Assembly (NCBI RefSeq): GCF_000422925.1
Contig: NZ_KE383958.1
Location: 1-64,000, forward strand
Origin: Paludibacterium yongneupense DSM 18731
GTDB lineage: Bacteria > Pseudomonadota > Gammaproteobacteria > Burkholderiales > Chromobacteriaceae
Reading direction: 5' to 3'
Length of the DNA: 64,000 nt
Under the pieces are notes generated by a model. That model did no database searches. It was not told the DNA's origin and worked only from the letters and a program-made list of their open reading frames with translations. Position 1 is the stretch's first letter, and each line of letters begins with the position of its first letter. Of the stretch, positions 23,389-33,393 are shown one piece after another. The position numbers and the translations under genes were made by a program.

Positions 23389-26082
23389 ATGACGGAACAT
23401 GAGAAGGATTTACCGCTCAGGCAGGACCTGGCCAGGATTGACCGACTGCTGAGCGAGGTGTTGAACGAGCAGGCCGGCGCGACCTTGTATGACGAGATGC
23501 GCGCCATTCCGCACGATATGCGCCAGCAGGGCGATTTGCCGCCGCAGTTGGTCGACAGCGCCGACAGTGCGCTGGTTCGCGCCTGCGGCTTGTACTCGCA
23601 GTTGTACAATATCGCCGAGGATCTGCACCATACCCGGCGCCGGCGCGCGCACAGGGTGGCCGGCTCGGCGGCGCAACAGGGCAGTCTCGAGCGCGCGCTC
23701 GAACACTTGCGCCAGGATGGCGTCAGCCTGGAGCGCTTGCAGGCCCTGCTCGACGACGCCTCGGTCGCGGCGGTCATGACCGCGCACCCGACCGAGGTGC
23801 AGCGGCAGAGCGTGCTCGACGGCCACCGCGCCGTGCGTCATTTCATGAGCCAGCTGAACAATCCGCTGCTGACGCCGGATGAAGTCCTCGAATTCGAAGC
23901 CAAACTCAAGCGCGTGATTCTGGCATTGTGGCAGACGACCGAAATCCGTCATTTCCGCATGCGGGTCGAGGACGAGATCGAAAACGGCATCGCCTACCAC
24001 CCGATGACTTTTTTCAACGCCCTGCCGCGCCTGTACGAGCGGCTTGGGCGCTTGATCGCGCACCACTGGGGCGAGACGCCGAGGCTGCCGACGTTTCTGC
24101 GGGTGGCGAGCTGGATAGGCGGCGACCGCGACGGCAACCCCAATGTCGATGCCGGCGTGCTCAGCAGCGCGGTGACGCGGCAGGCGCAGGTGGCGTTCGA
24201 CTATTACTTGCACGAACTGGCGGCGCTCTATCGCGAACTGTCGCTGTCGACGCGCCATGTCGAGGTCAGCGCGGCGGTGACGCGGCTGGCCGCCGTCTCG
24301 CCCGACCATGAGGACAGTCGGCGCGAAGAGCCGTACCGGCTGGCGATCGCGACGATTGAGGCGCGTCTGGCGGCGACGGCCGCGGCGCTCGGCGTCGCTG
24401 TGACGTCGCGTTGGGCGCCGGGAGCCGCGTATGCCGATGTCGGCGCCTGCCTCGCCGATGTGACGGCGCTGGCCGATTCGCTGTGCGCGCATGGCAGCGC
24501 GCTGCTGGCGGAGGGCCGCCTCGGCCGCCTGGCGCGGGCGCTCGATGTGTTCGGCTTTTTCCTGATGCCGCTGGATCTGCGCCAGTTCGCCGGTACGCAT
24601 GGCGCAACGGTCGCCGAGCTGTTTGAACGCGCCGGCCATCCGGGCTGGAACGATCTGCCCGAGGACGAGCGTGTGCGCGTGTTGCTGGCCGAGTTGTCGA
24701 GCACGCGCCTGTTGTTCTCCCCCTATGTCGACTACAGCGCCGAGACCGGCAAGGAATTGGCTATTTTCCGCGAGGCGGCACGTATCCAGCGCTGTTTCGG
24801 CGTCGACGCCATCGGGCAGAGCATCATTTCCAACTGCGCTTCGGTCAGCGACATTCTTTCGCTGGCCCTGCTGCTCAAGGAGTGCGGCCTGATCCGGCTG
24901 GAAAACGGGCAGCCGCGCTCCAGCCTCAATCTGGTGCCTCTGTTCGAGACCATAGGCGATCTGCGCGCGGCGCGCTGCGTGATGGAGGCGTTGTTCGCGT
25001 TGCCATGGTATCGGCAGCTGCTGCAAAGCCGGGGTGGCATGCAGGAAGTCATGCTCGGGTATTCCGACAGCAACAAGGACGGCGGCTATGTGACCAGTCA
25101 ATGGGAGCTGTATCAGGCCGAACGGCAGCTGGTCGAGTGTTTTGACGCCGCCGGGATCAAACTGCGGCTGTTTCATGGCCGCGGCGGCTCGGTCGGCCGG
25201 GGCGGGGGGCCTTCGTTCGAAGCCATTCTGGCCCAGCCGCAAGGCTCGGTCGGCGGGCGCATCCGTATCACGGAGCAAGGCGAAGTGATCGCGTCCAAAT
25301 ATTCCGACCCCGATATCGGGCTGCGCAATCTCGAGACGCTGGTGGCGGCGACGCTGGAGGCGAGCCTGAGCCACGGGGCCGGCGGCGGCATAGACGAAGC
25401 CCTGCTCGACGAGTTGTCGGCAGCGGCGTACGCCGCCTACCGCGAATTGGTCGAAACGCCGGGCTTCATGCAGTACTTCCTCGAGGCTACGCCGATCAAT
25501 GCCATCGCCAAGCTTAATATCGGCAGCCGGCCGGCGTCGCGCAAGAGCTTGAATTCGATCCAGGATCTGCGCGCCATTCCCTGGGTCTTCTCCTGGTCGC
25601 AGTCGCGGGTGATGCTGCCGGGCTGGTACGGCTTCGGTTCGGCGGTCTGTGCGTTTCTGGCCGCGCATCGCGACGAGGGGGTCGGGCGGCTGCGCTGCCT
25701 GTATCGCGATTGCGGCTTTTTCCAGGTCATGCTGTCGAATATGGAGCAGGTGCTGGCCAAGGCCGATCTGCGCGTGGCCCGCCGCTATGCGGAACTGGTG
25801 AGCGATCCCGAGCTGGCCGCAAGCCTGTTTGCGCGCATCGAGGCCGAATGGCAGCGCAGCGTGGATGCGCTGTTCACCATCACCGGGCAGAGCGAACTGC
25901 TGGAACGCAATCCGACGCTGGCACGCAGCCTGGCTTCGCGCCTGCCGTATCTGGACGCGATGAACCTGCTGCAGATCGACCTGCTGCGCCGTTTGCGCAC
26001 CGATCCGGATGATGCCGATGCGCTGTACACCATCCATCTGACCATCAACGGTATTTCCGCCGGCCTGCGCAATTCAGGCTGA
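23389..26082 (+). CDS. ppc: Phosphoenolpyruvate carboxylase
   Basis: An 897-residue enzyme that adds bicarbonate to phosphoenolpyruvate to form oxaloacetate, replenishing the TCA cycle. Visible signatures are [19 protein letters not shown] with the catalytic histidine, [24 protein letters not shown], the glycine loop [14 protein letters not shown] and the C-terminal end [14 protein letters not shown]-type sequence. The length is normal. The ATG at 23389 follows GGGTAGG; an upstream in-frame ATG at 23353 is less likely. It is divergent from hemC. A HexR-like site in front suggests control by Entner-Doudoroff intermediates. Confidence 0.97.
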   Translation: MTEHEKDLPLRQDLARIDRLLSEVLNEQAGATLYDEMRAIPHDMRQQGDLPPQLVDSADSALVRACGLYSQLYNIAEDLHHTRRRRAHRVAGSAAQQGSLERALEHLRQDGVSLERLQALLDDASVAAVMTAHPTEVQRQSVLDGHRAVRHFMSQLNNPLLTPDEVLEFEAKLKRVILALWQTTEIRHFRMRVEDEIENGIAYHPMTFFNALPRLYERLGRLIAHHWGETPRLPTFLRVASWIGGDRDGNPNVDAGVLSSAVTRQAQVAFDYYLHELAALYRELSLSTRHVEVSAAVTRLAAVSPDHEDSRREEPYRLAIATIEARLAATAAALGVAVTSRWAPGAAYADVGACLADVTALADSLCAHGSALLAEGRLGRLARALDVFGFFLMPLDLRQFAGTHGATVAELFERAGHPGWNDLPEDERVRVLLAELSSTRLLFSPYVDYSAETGKELAIFREAARIQRCFGVDAIGQSIISNCASVSDILSLALLLKECGLIRLENGQPRSSLNLVPLFETIGDLRAARCVMEALFALPWYRQLLQSRGGMQEVMLGYSDSNKDGGYVTSQWELYQAERQLVECFDAAGIKLRLFHGRGGSVGRGGGPSFEAILAQPQGSVGGRIRITEQGEVIASKYSDPDIGLRNLETLVAATLEASLSHGAGGGIDEALLDELSAAAYAAYRELVETPGFMQYFLEATPINAIAKLNIGSRPASRKSLNSIQDLRAIPWVFSWSQSRVMLPGWYGFGSAVCAFLAAHRDEGVGRLRCLYRDCGFFQVMLSNMEQVLAKADLRVARRYAELVSDPELAASLFARIEAEWQRSVDALFTITGQSELLERNPTLARSLASRLPYLDAMNLLQIDLLRRLRTDPDDADALYTIHLTINGISAGLRNSG

Positions 26083-26088
26083 ATCGCG

Positions 26089-26120
26089 ACGGCCGATGTC
26101 GAATTCGCGACATCGGCCGT
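26089..26120. terminator. Perfect 13-bp hairpin after ppc
   Basis: ACGGCCGATGTCG pairs with CGACATCGGCCGT around a six-base loop, seven bases after the ppc stop. There is no T-tract. It lies immediately upstream of the argH -10 box, so it also occupies the -35 region of that promoter. Confidence 0.5.
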
Positions 26121-26128
26121 GGTCTGGT

Positions 26129-26134
26129 TATAAT
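26129..26134 (+). promoter_or_regulatory. Consensus -10 box for argH
   Basis: A perfect TATAAT lies 37 bp before the argH start. The matching -35 would fall in the right arm of the upstream hairpin and is weak (TTCGCG at about 19 bp spacing). Confidence 0.5.
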
Positions 26135-26170
26135 GCCCCATCGACCTTAGTCTCCCGGGATCCCGACATC

Positions 26171-27550
26171 ATGCAAGATAGCAAAGCCTGGTCTGGCCGG
26201 TTCTCAGAACCGGTATCGGAACTCGTCAAAAAATACACCGCATCGGTAGGGTTTGACTATCGATTGGCCGAATTCGATATCGAGGGTTCGCTTGCGCATG
26301 CCGCCATGCTGCATCGCGCCGGCGTGCTGACGGCCGACGATCTGGCCGCGATTCGTGGCGGCATGGAGGCCATCCGCGAGGATATCCGTGCCGGACGCTT
26401 CGAGTGGAGCCTCGATCTGGAAGACGTGCACATGAATATCGAGCGGCGTCTGACCGAGAAAATCGGCGATGCCGGCAAGCGGCTGCACACCGGGCGTAGC
26501 CGCAACGATCAGGTTGCGACCGACATCCGGCTCTGGCTGCGCCATACCGTCGATAGCATCGTCGGCCTGCTGGCCGAGCTGCAGCGTTCGCTTGTCGATC
26601 TGGCCGAGCCGAACGCCGCGACGGTGATGCCGGGCTTCACCCACCTGCAGGTCGCGCAGCCGGTGACTTTTGGCCACCACCTGCTGGCCTATGTCGAGAT
26701 GCTCGCCCGCGACGCCGAACGCATGGGCGATTGCCGTCGCCGCATCAACCAGCTGCCGCTGGGCGCCGCCGCGCTGGCGGGGACGACCTACCCGATCGAC
26801 CGCGCGTACACCGCGCAGTTGCTGGGTTTCGATGGCGTGTGCCAGAACTCGCTGGATGCCGTTTCCGACCGCGATTTCGCGATCGAATTCAGCGCTGCCG
26901 CCAGTCTGGTGATGGTGCATCTGTCACGCTTGTCGGAAGAGCTGGTGCTGTGGATGAGCCCGCGCGTCGGCTTTATCGACATCGCCGATCGCTTCTGCAC
27001 CGGCAGCTCCATCATGCCGCAGAAGAAAAATCCGGACGTGCCGGAACTGGTGCGCGGTAAAAGCGGCCGTGTGATCGGGCATCTGATGGGTTTGCTGACG
27101 CTGATGAAGTCGCAGCCGCTCGCATACAACAAGGATAATCAGGAAGACAAGGAGCCGCTGTTCGATACGGCCGATACGCTGATCGACACGCTGCGCATCT
27201 ATGCCGACATGATGCGCGGCATCACCGTGCGCGCCGATGCGATGCGCGGCGCGGTATTGCAGGGTTTTGCCACCGCGACCGATCTGGCCGACTATCTGGT
27301 GAAAAAGGGCCTGCCCTTCCGCGATAGTCACGAAGTGGTCGCTCTGGCGGTGCGTCATGCCGAAGGGCAGGGCGTCGACCTGTCCGATCTGACGCTGGGA
27401 ACCTTGCAGGGTTTCTGTCCGCTGATTGGCGGCGACGTCTATACGGTGCTGACGCCTGAAGGCAGCCTGGCACAGCGCGACCATGTCGGCGGCACCGCGC
27501 CGGCGCAAGTGCGCACCCAGATCGCCCGCCACCGCGCGCGGCTGGGCTGA
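26171..27550 (+). CDS. argH: Argininosuccinate lyase
   Basis: A 459-residue enzyme splitting argininosuccinate into arginine and fumarate, the last step of arginine synthesis. The N-terminus [19 protein letters not shown] is standard. [17 protein letters not shown] and the fumarase-superfamily signature [15 protein letters not shown] with the catalytic serine are present, as is [19 protein letters not shown]. The length matches the family (about 460). It has its own -10 box and is not in an arg operon here; ppc lies upstream on the same strand and glpK is convergent 36 bp downstream. Confidence 0.97.
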   Translation: MQDSKAWSGRFSEPVSELVKKYTASVGFDYRLAEFDIEGSLAHAAMLHRAGVLTADDLAAIRGGMEAIREDIRAGRFEWSLDLEDVHMNIERRLTEKIGDAGKRLHTGRSRNDQVATDIRLWLRHTVDSIVGLLAELQRSLVDLAEPNAATVMPGFTHLQVAQPVTFGHHLLAYVEMLARDAERMGDCRRRINQLPLGAAALAGTTYPIDRAYTAQLLGFDGVCQNSLDAVSDRDFAIEFSAAASLVMVHLSRLSEELVLWMSPRVGFIDIADRFCTGSSIMPQKKNPDVPELVRGKSGRVIGHLMGLLTLMKSQPLAYNKDNQEDKEPLFDTADTLIDTLRIYADMMRGITVRADAMRGAVLQGFATATDLADYLVKKGLPFRDSHEVVALAVRHAEGQGVDLSDLTLGTLQGFCPLIGGDVYTVLTPEGSLAQRDHVGGTAPAQVRTQIARHRARLG

Positions 27551-27586
27551 GCCGGTCCGTCCGGCGCGACCGCACCCCGCCGCCGA

Positions 27587-29065
27587 TCAGCGGCTCAGGG
27601 TGCGGCCGACCGCCTCGCGCCAGCCGCTGTACAAGCCGGCTCGGCGCACTTCTTCCATCTGCGGTTTGAAATCCGCTTCCAACTGCCAGCGGCCCGCCAG
27701 CTCGTCGAGCGAGGAGAACAGCCCCGCGCCCAGTCCGGCCAGAAAGGCGGCGCCCAATGCCGTCGTCTCGGTGACGCACGGTCTTGCTACCGGCAGCGCC
27801 AGCATGTCGGACAGAAACTGCATCAGCCAGTCGTTGCCGACCATGCCGCCGTCGACACGCAAGGCGGCGGGCTCCGTGCCGATGTCGGCCGCCATCGCCT
27901 CCATCAGATCCCTGGCCTGATAGCAGACCGACTCCAGCGCCGCACGCACGATGTGGGCAATGCCCGAGTCGCGGGTGAGTCCGATGATGGCGCCGCGCGC
28001 GAGGGGGTCCCAGTACGGCGCACCCAGGCCGGTGAAGGCCGGCACCAGGTAGACGCCGCCGGTGGTTTCGACCTGGCGGGCCAGCGTTTCGCTTTGTCCT
28101 GCGTCGTCGATCAGCCTGACCGCGTCGCGCAGCCATTGTACGGCCGCGCCGGCAACGAAGATGCTGCCCTCGAGCGCGTACGTCGTGTGGCCCGAGATGC
28201 GATAGCAGACCGTCGACAGCATGCGGTGCGACGAGCGCACGACGTGCGAGCCGGTGTTTTGCACCATGAAGCAGCCGGTGCCGAAGGTCGATTTGATCAT
28301 GCCGGGGCGGAAGCAGGCCTGACCGATGGTTGCCGCCTGCTGGTCGCCGGCCATGCCGGTGATGGTGATAGGAGCGCCGAACAGCCGGGTTTCGCCGAAC
28401 TCGGCCGCGTTGTCGTGCACCTGCGGCAGCAGCGCCGCGGGAATGCCGAACAGGGCCAGCAATTCGTCGTCCCATTGCTGGCTGTGGATATTGAACAGCA
28501 GGGTGCGCGCGGCATTGGTGGCGTCGGTGGCATGCACGCGGCCCTCGGTCAGCCGCCACAGCAGAAAGCTGTCTATGGTGCCGAAGGCCAGTTCTCCGCG
28601 CTCTGCCCGTTCGCGTGCCTGCGGCAGGGTATCGAGCAGCCAGCGTATCTTGGTGGCGGAAAAGTAGGGATCGAGCAGCAGACCGGTCTTGTCGCGGATC
28701 CGGGCGAGGGTGTCAGGCGTGGCCAACAGCTCGCACAGCGGCGCGGTGCGCCGGTCCTGCCAGACGATGGCATGGTAGATCGGGCGCCCCGTGGTGCGAT
28801 CCCACAGCACCGTGGTTTCGCGCTGGTTGGTGATGCCGGCGGCGGCGATGGCGGCAGCGTCGACACCGGCGCCGTCCAGCGCCCGGCGGCAAACATCGAG
28901 CGTGTGCTCCCATATCGTCTCGGGATCATGCTCGACCCAGCCCGGTGCCGGGAAAATCTGCGGCAGAGCGCGCTGCGCGCTCGCCTGGACGCGCCCGGCG
29001 GTATCGAACAGCATGGCACGGGTGCTGGTTGTGCCCTGGTCGATGGAAAGCAACAGTTTCGGCAT
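27587..29065 (-). CDS. glpK: Glycerol kinase
   Basis: A 492-residue FGGY-family kinase phosphorylating glycerol to sn-glycerol 3-phosphate. The N-terminus has the ATP-binding [45 protein letters not shown] is the classic GlpK substrate region, and [12 protein letters not shown] and [21 protein letters not shown] follow in order. The length is normal. It is divergent from glpR, and the 109-bp gap between them carries a GlpR-like dyad and a HexR-like site. No glpF facilitator gene adjoins it. Confidence 0.97.
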   Translation of the reverse strand: MPKLLLSIDQGTTSTRAMLFDTAGRVQASAQRALPQIFPAPGWVEHDPETIWEHTLDVCRRALDGAGVDAAAIAAAGITNQRETTVLWDRTTGRPIYHAIVWQDRRTAPLCELLATPDTLARIRDKTGLLLDPYFSATKIRWLLDTLPQARERAERGELAFGTIDSFLLWRLTEGRVHATDATNAARTLLFNIHSQQWDDELLALFGIPAALLPQVHDNAAEFGETRLFGAPITITGMAGDQQAATIGQACFRPGMIKSTFGTGCFMVQNTGSHVVRSSHRMLSTVCYRISGHTTYALEGSIFVAGAAVQWLRDAVRLIDDAGQSETLARQVETTGGVYLVPAFTGLGAPYWDPLARGAIIGLTRDSGIAHIVRAALESVCYQARDLMEAMAADIGTEPAALRVDGGMVGNDWLMQFLSDMLALPVARPCVTETTALGAAFLAGLGAGLFSSLDELAGRWQLEADFKPQMEEVRRAGLYSGWREAVGRTLSR

Positions 29066-29134
29066 GGTCTCTCCTGTGTTTGCGGCGGATCAAGGCTTGT
29101 GCGGCATTCTTATTTGCCCCGGGCGGCCAGACTA

Positions 29135-29150
29135 TGTTAATAAAACTACA
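29135..29150. promoter_or_regulatory. HexR-like operator between glpK and glpR
   Basis: TGTTAATAAAACTACA matches the zwf-side HexR site TGGTAATATAACTACA at 14 of 16 positions. It overlaps plausible but weak promoter elements for both divergent genes. It suggests that glycerol uptake genes respond to the sugar-acid regulator as well as to GlpR. Confidence 0.5.
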
Positions 29151-29156
29151 GTGATT

Positions 29157-29168
29157 TTCGAAATCGAA
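29157..29168. promoter_or_regulatory. GlpR-type operator dyad
   Basis: TTCGA-AA-TCGAA is a perfect dyad six bases before the glpR start codon. TTCGA..TCGAA palindromes are typical binding sites of DeoR-type GlpR proteins. Its position implies autoregulation, and it also lies in the glpK upstream region. Confidence 0.55.
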
Positions 29169-29174
29169 CCGATA

Positions 29175-29939
29175 ATGAGCCGCCCACCCCGCCACGAAAA
29201 AATATTACACCTGGTTCGCGAGAACGGCTTCATGCCGATCGAAGAGCTGGCGCGTCTGCTCGATGTGACGCCACAGACGATTCGTCGCGATATCAACCAG
29301 TTATGTTCCGACAACTTGTTGCGCCGCTATCATGGCGGCGCCGCGCTCGGCAGCAGCGTGGAAAACGAGGACTATTTCGCCCGCAAGGGGAAGTTGCAAA
29401 GCGAAAAAGCGCATATCGCGGAGATGATCGCGAGCAGCATCCCCGACCATGCCTCGCTGTTCATGAGCATAGGCACGACGATAGAGGCCGTGGCACAGGC
29501 CCTGACCGGGTCGCACAAGGGCCTGCGCGTCATCACCAACAATATTCATGTTGCATCAATCATGTCGGCCAACCCGGATTTCAATGTTTTGATCACATCC
29601 GGGACGGTACGGGCCTCCGACGGGGGCATCACCGGCGTGGCGACGCTGGACTTCATCAATCAGTTCAAGGTGGACTATGCCATTCTCGGCGTTTCGGGAA
29701 TAGAGGATGACGGCTCGCTGCTCGATTTCGATTATCGCGAAGTGCGGGTGGCGCAGGCGATGATGGAAAACGCGCGTCACCGCTATCTGGCGGCCGACCA
29801 CAGCAAGTTCGGACGCAATGCGCTGGTGCGGATGGGGCATATCAGCGAGTTCCATGTGGTCTTTACCGACGCCCTGCCGCCCGATTCGCTGGCGCGTCTG
29901 CTGGAAGAACACAATGTGAGGCTGCAACTCGCCATCTGA
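29175..29939 (+). CDS. glpR: DeoR-family glycerol-3-phosphate regulon repressor
   Basis: A 254-residue repressor. The N-terminal DeoR HTH reads HEKILHLVRENGFMPIEELARLLDVTPQTIRRDINQL, followed by LLRRYHGGAAL. The C-terminal sugar-phosphate sensor domain has MSIGTTIEAVAQAL, LRVITNNIHVASIM and DYAILGVSGIEDDGSLLDFDYREV, as in E. coli GlpR. Binding of glycerol 3-phosphate should release it from DNA. The ATG at 29175 gives the usual MxxxxRHEKIL start. Divergent orientation to glpK fits control of that gene. Confidence 0.93.
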   Translation: MSRPPRHEKILHLVRENGFMPIEELARLLDVTPQTIRRDINQLCSDNLLRRYHGGAALGSSVENEDYFARKGKLQSEKAHIAEMIASSIPDHASLFMSIGTTIEAVAQALTGSHKGLRVITNNIHVASIMSANPDFNVLITSGTVRASDGGITGVATLDFINQFKVDYAILGVSGIEDDGSLLDFDYREVRVAQAMMENARHRYLAADHSKFGRNALVRMGHISEFHVVFTDALPPDSLARLLEEHNVRLQLAI

Positions 29940-29978
29940 ACGGCGGCCACGGTCCCACTGCACGGCGCGCGCAGCTGT

Positions 29979-29984
29979 TATAAT
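29979..29984 (+). promoter_or_regulatory. Consensus -10 box for the RNB exonuclease gene
   Basis: A perfect TATAAT lies 31 bp before the start codon at 30016. No good -35 is seen 17 bp upstream. Confidence 0.45.
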
Positions 29985-30015
29985 CCGCGTTTCACGCAAC
30001 AGTCCGGCGCGCTAG

Positions 30016-31899
30016 ATGAACGTCTTTTACGAAGAGAGCGGCAGTTTCAAGGTTGGCACCATCGTTTCCCGCAGCGATGCCAGCCTCCAGGTGGATACCC
30101 AGCACGGCAAAAGGGCCAAGATCAAGGCGGCCAACGTCATGCTGGAATTCGGCCTGCCCCTGAACGAATTCCTGCCTGCCTGCGACGCCCTGTCGGCCGA
30201 GATCGATCTGGATTTCCTGTGGGAATGTTGCGGCGAGGGCGAGTTCGGCTATGAGGAGCTTGCGGCCGACTACTTCGGCCATGCTCCGTCCCCGGTCGAA
30301 GCGGCGGCGCTGATCATGCGCCTTTCGGCCGCCCCGATGTATTTCTACAAGAAAGGCCGCGGCCGCTACAAGGCGGCCCCGCTGGAGTCGCTGCAGGCCG
30401 CCCTGGCCGGCATCGAACGCAAGAAGCGCGAGCAGGAAACCATAGACGGCTGGGTGGCCGAGCTCAAGAGCGGCCAGCTGCCCGCCGCGATTCGTCCGCA
30501 TCTGATGCCGCTGCTGTTTCGTCCCGACAAGAACACCCTCGAATTCCGCGCCTTCGACCAGGCCAGCCGCGAAACCGGACTGCCGCCGTTGCGTCTGGCC
30601 GAGCACGTCGGGGGCATACGTTCGGTTCCCGACTATCTGATGGCGGGTTTCCTGCTCGAATACTTCCCCAAGGGCGCGCAATTCGGCGATCTGCCCCTGC
30701 CCGAGTTTGATGCATCGGGCTTGCCGCTGGCCGATGTGGCCGCCTTTTCCATCGATGATGCGGGCACGACCGAAATCGACGACGCGTTGTCGGTGGTTGA
30801 ACTGGCCAATGGCAACCGCCGCGTCGGCATTCACATCGCCGCGCCGACGCTCGGCATCGCCCCCGGCTCCGAGCTGGAGCGCGTGGTGCATAGCCGCTTG
30901 TCGACCGTCTACTACCCCGGGGGCAAGATCACCATGCTGCCCGACAGCGTGGTCGCCGCCTTTACCTTGCAGGAAGGCCGGGCTTGCCCCGCGCTGAGCC
31001 TGTACGCCGAGGTCTCGCCCGAATTCGAGCTGCTCGCAGTGGAAACCCGGGTCGAGAGGGTCCCTATCGCGGCCAACCTGCGCCACTCGACGCTCGAGCC
31101 GCTGTTCAACGAAGACACCCTGATCAACGATACGGGCGAAAGCTACCCGTTCAAGCAGGAACTGGTCTGGCTGTGGCATTTCGCCAATGCGCTGGAACGC
31201 CGCCGCGGCAAATTCGATCCGACGCGCCCGATCCAGATGGACTACAACTTCGATGTCGTCGACGATCATGTGTCGATCACGGTGCGCAAGCGTGGCGCCC
31301 CGATGGACAAGCTGGTGTCGGAGCTGATGATTCTGGCCAATTGCGAATGGGGCCGCCTGCTGGGCGAAGCCGACATACCGGGGATGTACCGCGCGCAGAG
31401 TATGGGCAAGGTGCGCATGACGACCCGGCCCGAGCCGCATATCGGGCTTGGCGTCGCCCAGTACGCGTGGGCAACGTCCCCCCTGCGACGTGCGGCGGAC
31501 TTCGTCAATCAGCGCCAGTTGCTGGCGATGGTGAACGGAGAGAAGCCGCAGTACGAGCAGAACGACGCCATGTTGTTCGGCTTGCTGCGCGACTTCGACG
31601 CCAACTATTCCGCCTATCTGTCGTTCCAGGACAAGATGGAGTATTTCTGGTGCTTGCGCTGGTTTACCCAGGAAGGCGTGCGCGAGCCGGTGGCGACGTA
31701 TATCAAGGACGATCTGGTGCGGCTGGATGGTTTGCCGATGCGCTTGCGCGTACCGGGCCTGCCGCCGCTGGTCAACGGCGACAAGATACGCCTGTCCATC
31801 ATCCGCATCGACGAGCTGATGCTCGAGATCGAATGCCGCTTCCTGGCTCCGGTGGCGGTGGCGGTGCCGCCGGCGGCCGAGCCCGACGCGGGGGCCTAA
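30016..31899 (+). CDS. RNase II/RNase R-family (RNB) exoribonuclease
   Basis: A 627-residue ribonuclease-type protein. The RNB catalytic domain spans about residues 240-545. The metal-binding acidic cluster is visible as FSIDDAGTTEIDDALSVVE, equivalent to the D-x5-D-x-DD pattern of RNase II. HIAAPTLGIAPGSELE, VYYPGGKITMLPDSV and the later RAQSMGKVRMTT and YAWATSPLRRAADFVNQRQL follow in order. The N-terminal part is shorter than the two cold-shock domains of RNase R. It should degrade single-stranded RNA 3' to 5' in the cytosol. The gene has its own -10 box and its stop overlaps that of the convergent HDOD gene by four bases. Confidence 0.88.
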   Translation: MNVFYEESGSFKVGTIVSRSDASLQVDTQHGKRAKIKAANVMLEFGLPLNEFLPACDALSAEIDLDFLWECCGEGEFGYEELAADYFGHAPSPVEAAALIMRLSAAPMYFYKKGRGRYKAAPLESLQAALAGIERKKREQETIDGWVAELKSGQLPAAIRPHLMPLLFRPDKNTLEFRAFDQASRETGLPPLRLAEHVGGIRSVPDYLMAGFLLEYFPKGAQFGDLPLPEFDASGLPLADVAAFSIDDAGTTEIDDALSVVELANGNRRVGIHIAAPTLGIAPGSELERVVHSRLSTVYYPGGKITMLPDSVVAAFTLQEGRACPALSLYAEVSPEFELLAVETRVERVPIAANLRHSTLEPLFNEDTLINDTGESYPFKQELVWLWHFANALERRRGKFDPTRPIQMDYNFDVVDDHVSITVRKRGAPMDKLVSELMILANCEWGRLLGEADIPGMYRAQSMGKVRMTTRPEPHIGLGVAQYAWATSPLRRAADFVNQRQLLAMVNGEKPQYEQNDAMLFGLLRDFDANYSAYLSFQDKMEYFWCLRWFTQEGVREPVATYIKDDLVRLDGLPMRLRVPGLPPLVNGDKIRLSIIRIDELMLEIECRFLAPVAVAVPPAAEPDAGA

Positions 31900-32720
31900 A
31901 GCAGCGCGTCGTGGCGCGTTGCGTCGGCGGCCAGGCTGTCGATGGCCTCGCGCAATTCCGCCGCGTCGATTTCCAGTGCCGCCAGGGCGGCAGTCGGCAA
32001 GGCGGTCACCACCGCTTCGTCATGCTGGCCGCGCAGAAAGGCGGTGACCAGGAGGCTCGCCAGGCCGCACAGGGTGGCGTAGGGCGCAGCCGGATCCGGC
32101 AGGTCGAGTTCGTGCTGGCGCCGGATCGCATGCTGTATCGTTTCCGGAAGATCCCAGCGGCGGGCGAGTTCCGCCCCGACCTGGGCCAGATCGAAACCCA
32201 GGCGTTCCTGTTCCGTCTGGTAGCGGTCGCTGCCGGCTGCGACCTGTTGATCGATCTGCCGCGCCTCTTCCGGAACCGCCACATGCAGCACCAGTTCGCC
32301 GATATTGGCCAGCAGGCCGCAGGTATACGCGAGCTGGCCGTTCAGCCCGGCCAGTCCGGCCAGGCTGCGCGCGGTGGTCGCGATGGCGAAGCTGCGCTGC
32401 CAGAACGGAAGCATGTCGACCCCGGGCACGGCGCTGCTCAGGCCGCTGACGCCCGAAGCGATCACGACGACCCGCAAATTGTCGAAGCCGAGCAGCATGA
32501 CGGCATCTTCGAGCGAGCCGATACGGCGCGCATAGCCGAAGCGTGCGCTGTTGGCCATGCGCAGTACCCTGGCCGAAAGAACCTGATCGTGCCCGACCTT
32601 GTCCGAAATATCTTCGGCGTTCGTATCTTGACGCTGAAAACTGGCGATCAATTCCTGCACGACTTTGGGGATCATGGGGAGACGTCCCGACGCCTTTTCG
32701 AAAATCGCTTCCAGATACAT
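31896..32720 (-). CDS. HDOD-domain signalling protein
   Basis: A 274-residue cytosolic protein with an HDOD domain at about residues 15-205. Typical parts are LPMIPKVVQELIASFQ, DQVLSARVLRMANSARFG, SLEDAVMLLGFDNLRVVVIASG and LAYTCGLLANIGELVL. HDOD proteins lack the metal residues of true HD phosphohydrolases and act as scaffolds in signalling. It lies downstream of the chemosensory-like genes on the same strand, across a 109-bp gap, and may be the last member of that unit. Confidence 0.85.
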   Translation of the reverse strand: MYLEAIFEKASGRLPMIPKVVQELIASFQRQDTNAEDISDKVGHDQVLSARVLRMANSARFGYARRIGSLEDAVMLLGFDNLRVVVIASGVSGLSSAVPGVDMLPFWQRSFAIATTARSLAGLAGLNGQLAYTCGLLANIGELVLHVAVPEEARQIDQQVAAGSDRYQTEQERLGFDLAQVGAELARRWDLPETIQHAIRRQHELDLPDPAAPYATLCGLASLLVTAFLRGQHDEAVVTALPTAALAALEIDAAELREAIDSLAADATRHDALL

Positions 32721-32829
32721 TCAGGCTTCTCCTCGAAACGTTGTCTCGCTTCTCCCTAGTGTATTCCTCCTCGATCCCCTGCGCTGCGAATTTGTCTCAT
32801 TTCCGTCGAAGCGAGCGGCGGAAGCCGCT

Positions 32830-33393
32830 TCAGAACAGCTCCAGTTCCCCGGCGGAATCGGCCTCTGCCAGACTGCGGTCGACATCGAAATCCAGGGTTT
32901 TGTCGCGTGCCGTGCACAGGCAGACGGTAACATTGAAGCGGACGGCCTGCCCGATTTCGACGGCGATGGTTCTGATCCGCTGTGGGGCGAGGATGGCGAC
33001 GTGGCCGAGGCAGCTGCTTTCCAGTGCGAACGGTGTCGACATGCCTGCGTGCCAGAAGGTGGCGGATAAGCCGCGATTGACTGCACCGCAGATCATATTG
33101 ACGAGTTCCGCACACGAGTCGAGCAGCGCCTGCCCCTCGAGCGGACGCGGGCTGCGCGACAGGGCGGCCAGATGCGCGGCGGTTGCATCATCCAGTGCGA
33201 AGTCGAACATGGCGACCAGGCGGAACTGGTAAGAGGAAATATTCAGCACGATCAACTGGCGCCGGCCTTCGCCGACGAGAGGGGCATCGTGGTGCGAGAG
33301 GACGCAGGATTGTCCGCCCTCCGCCAGACTGTTCTCGCGAATGCCCTGCTCGAACAGCCAGTCTATCGCCTCGCAGGCACGGTCGGTGATCAT
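32830..33393 (-). CDS. CheX/CheC-type phosphatase-like protein with GELELF tail
   Basis: A 187-residue cytosolic protein. The CheC/CheX signature D-x3-E-x2-N-x3-G is present as DSCAELVNMICG (D92, E96, N99, G103), with a proline at 121 about 21 residues after the asparagine. In CheX these residues dephosphorylate CheY. The last residues are DSAGELELF. The same GELELF ending closes the other CheX-type protein of this locus, although the two are otherwise dissimilar. The start overlaps the stop of the MCP-like gene by four bases. It likely acts on the CheY encoded two genes upstream. Confidence 0.75.
   Translation of the reverse strand: MITDRACEAIDWLFEQGIRENSLAEGGQSCVLSHHDAPLVGEGRRQLIVLNISSYQFRLVAMFDFALDDATAAHLAALSRSPRPLEGQALLDSCAELVNMICGAVNRGLSATFWHAGMSTPFALESSCLGHVAILAPQRIRTIAVEIGQAVRFNVTVCLCTARDKTLDFDVDRSLAEADSAGELELF

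Noticed and set aside
23410-26037. An 875-codon open frame on the minus strand opposite ppc
   Set aside because: ppc on the plus strand has all catalytic signatures; the opposite frame has no recognisable domain and very biased composition.
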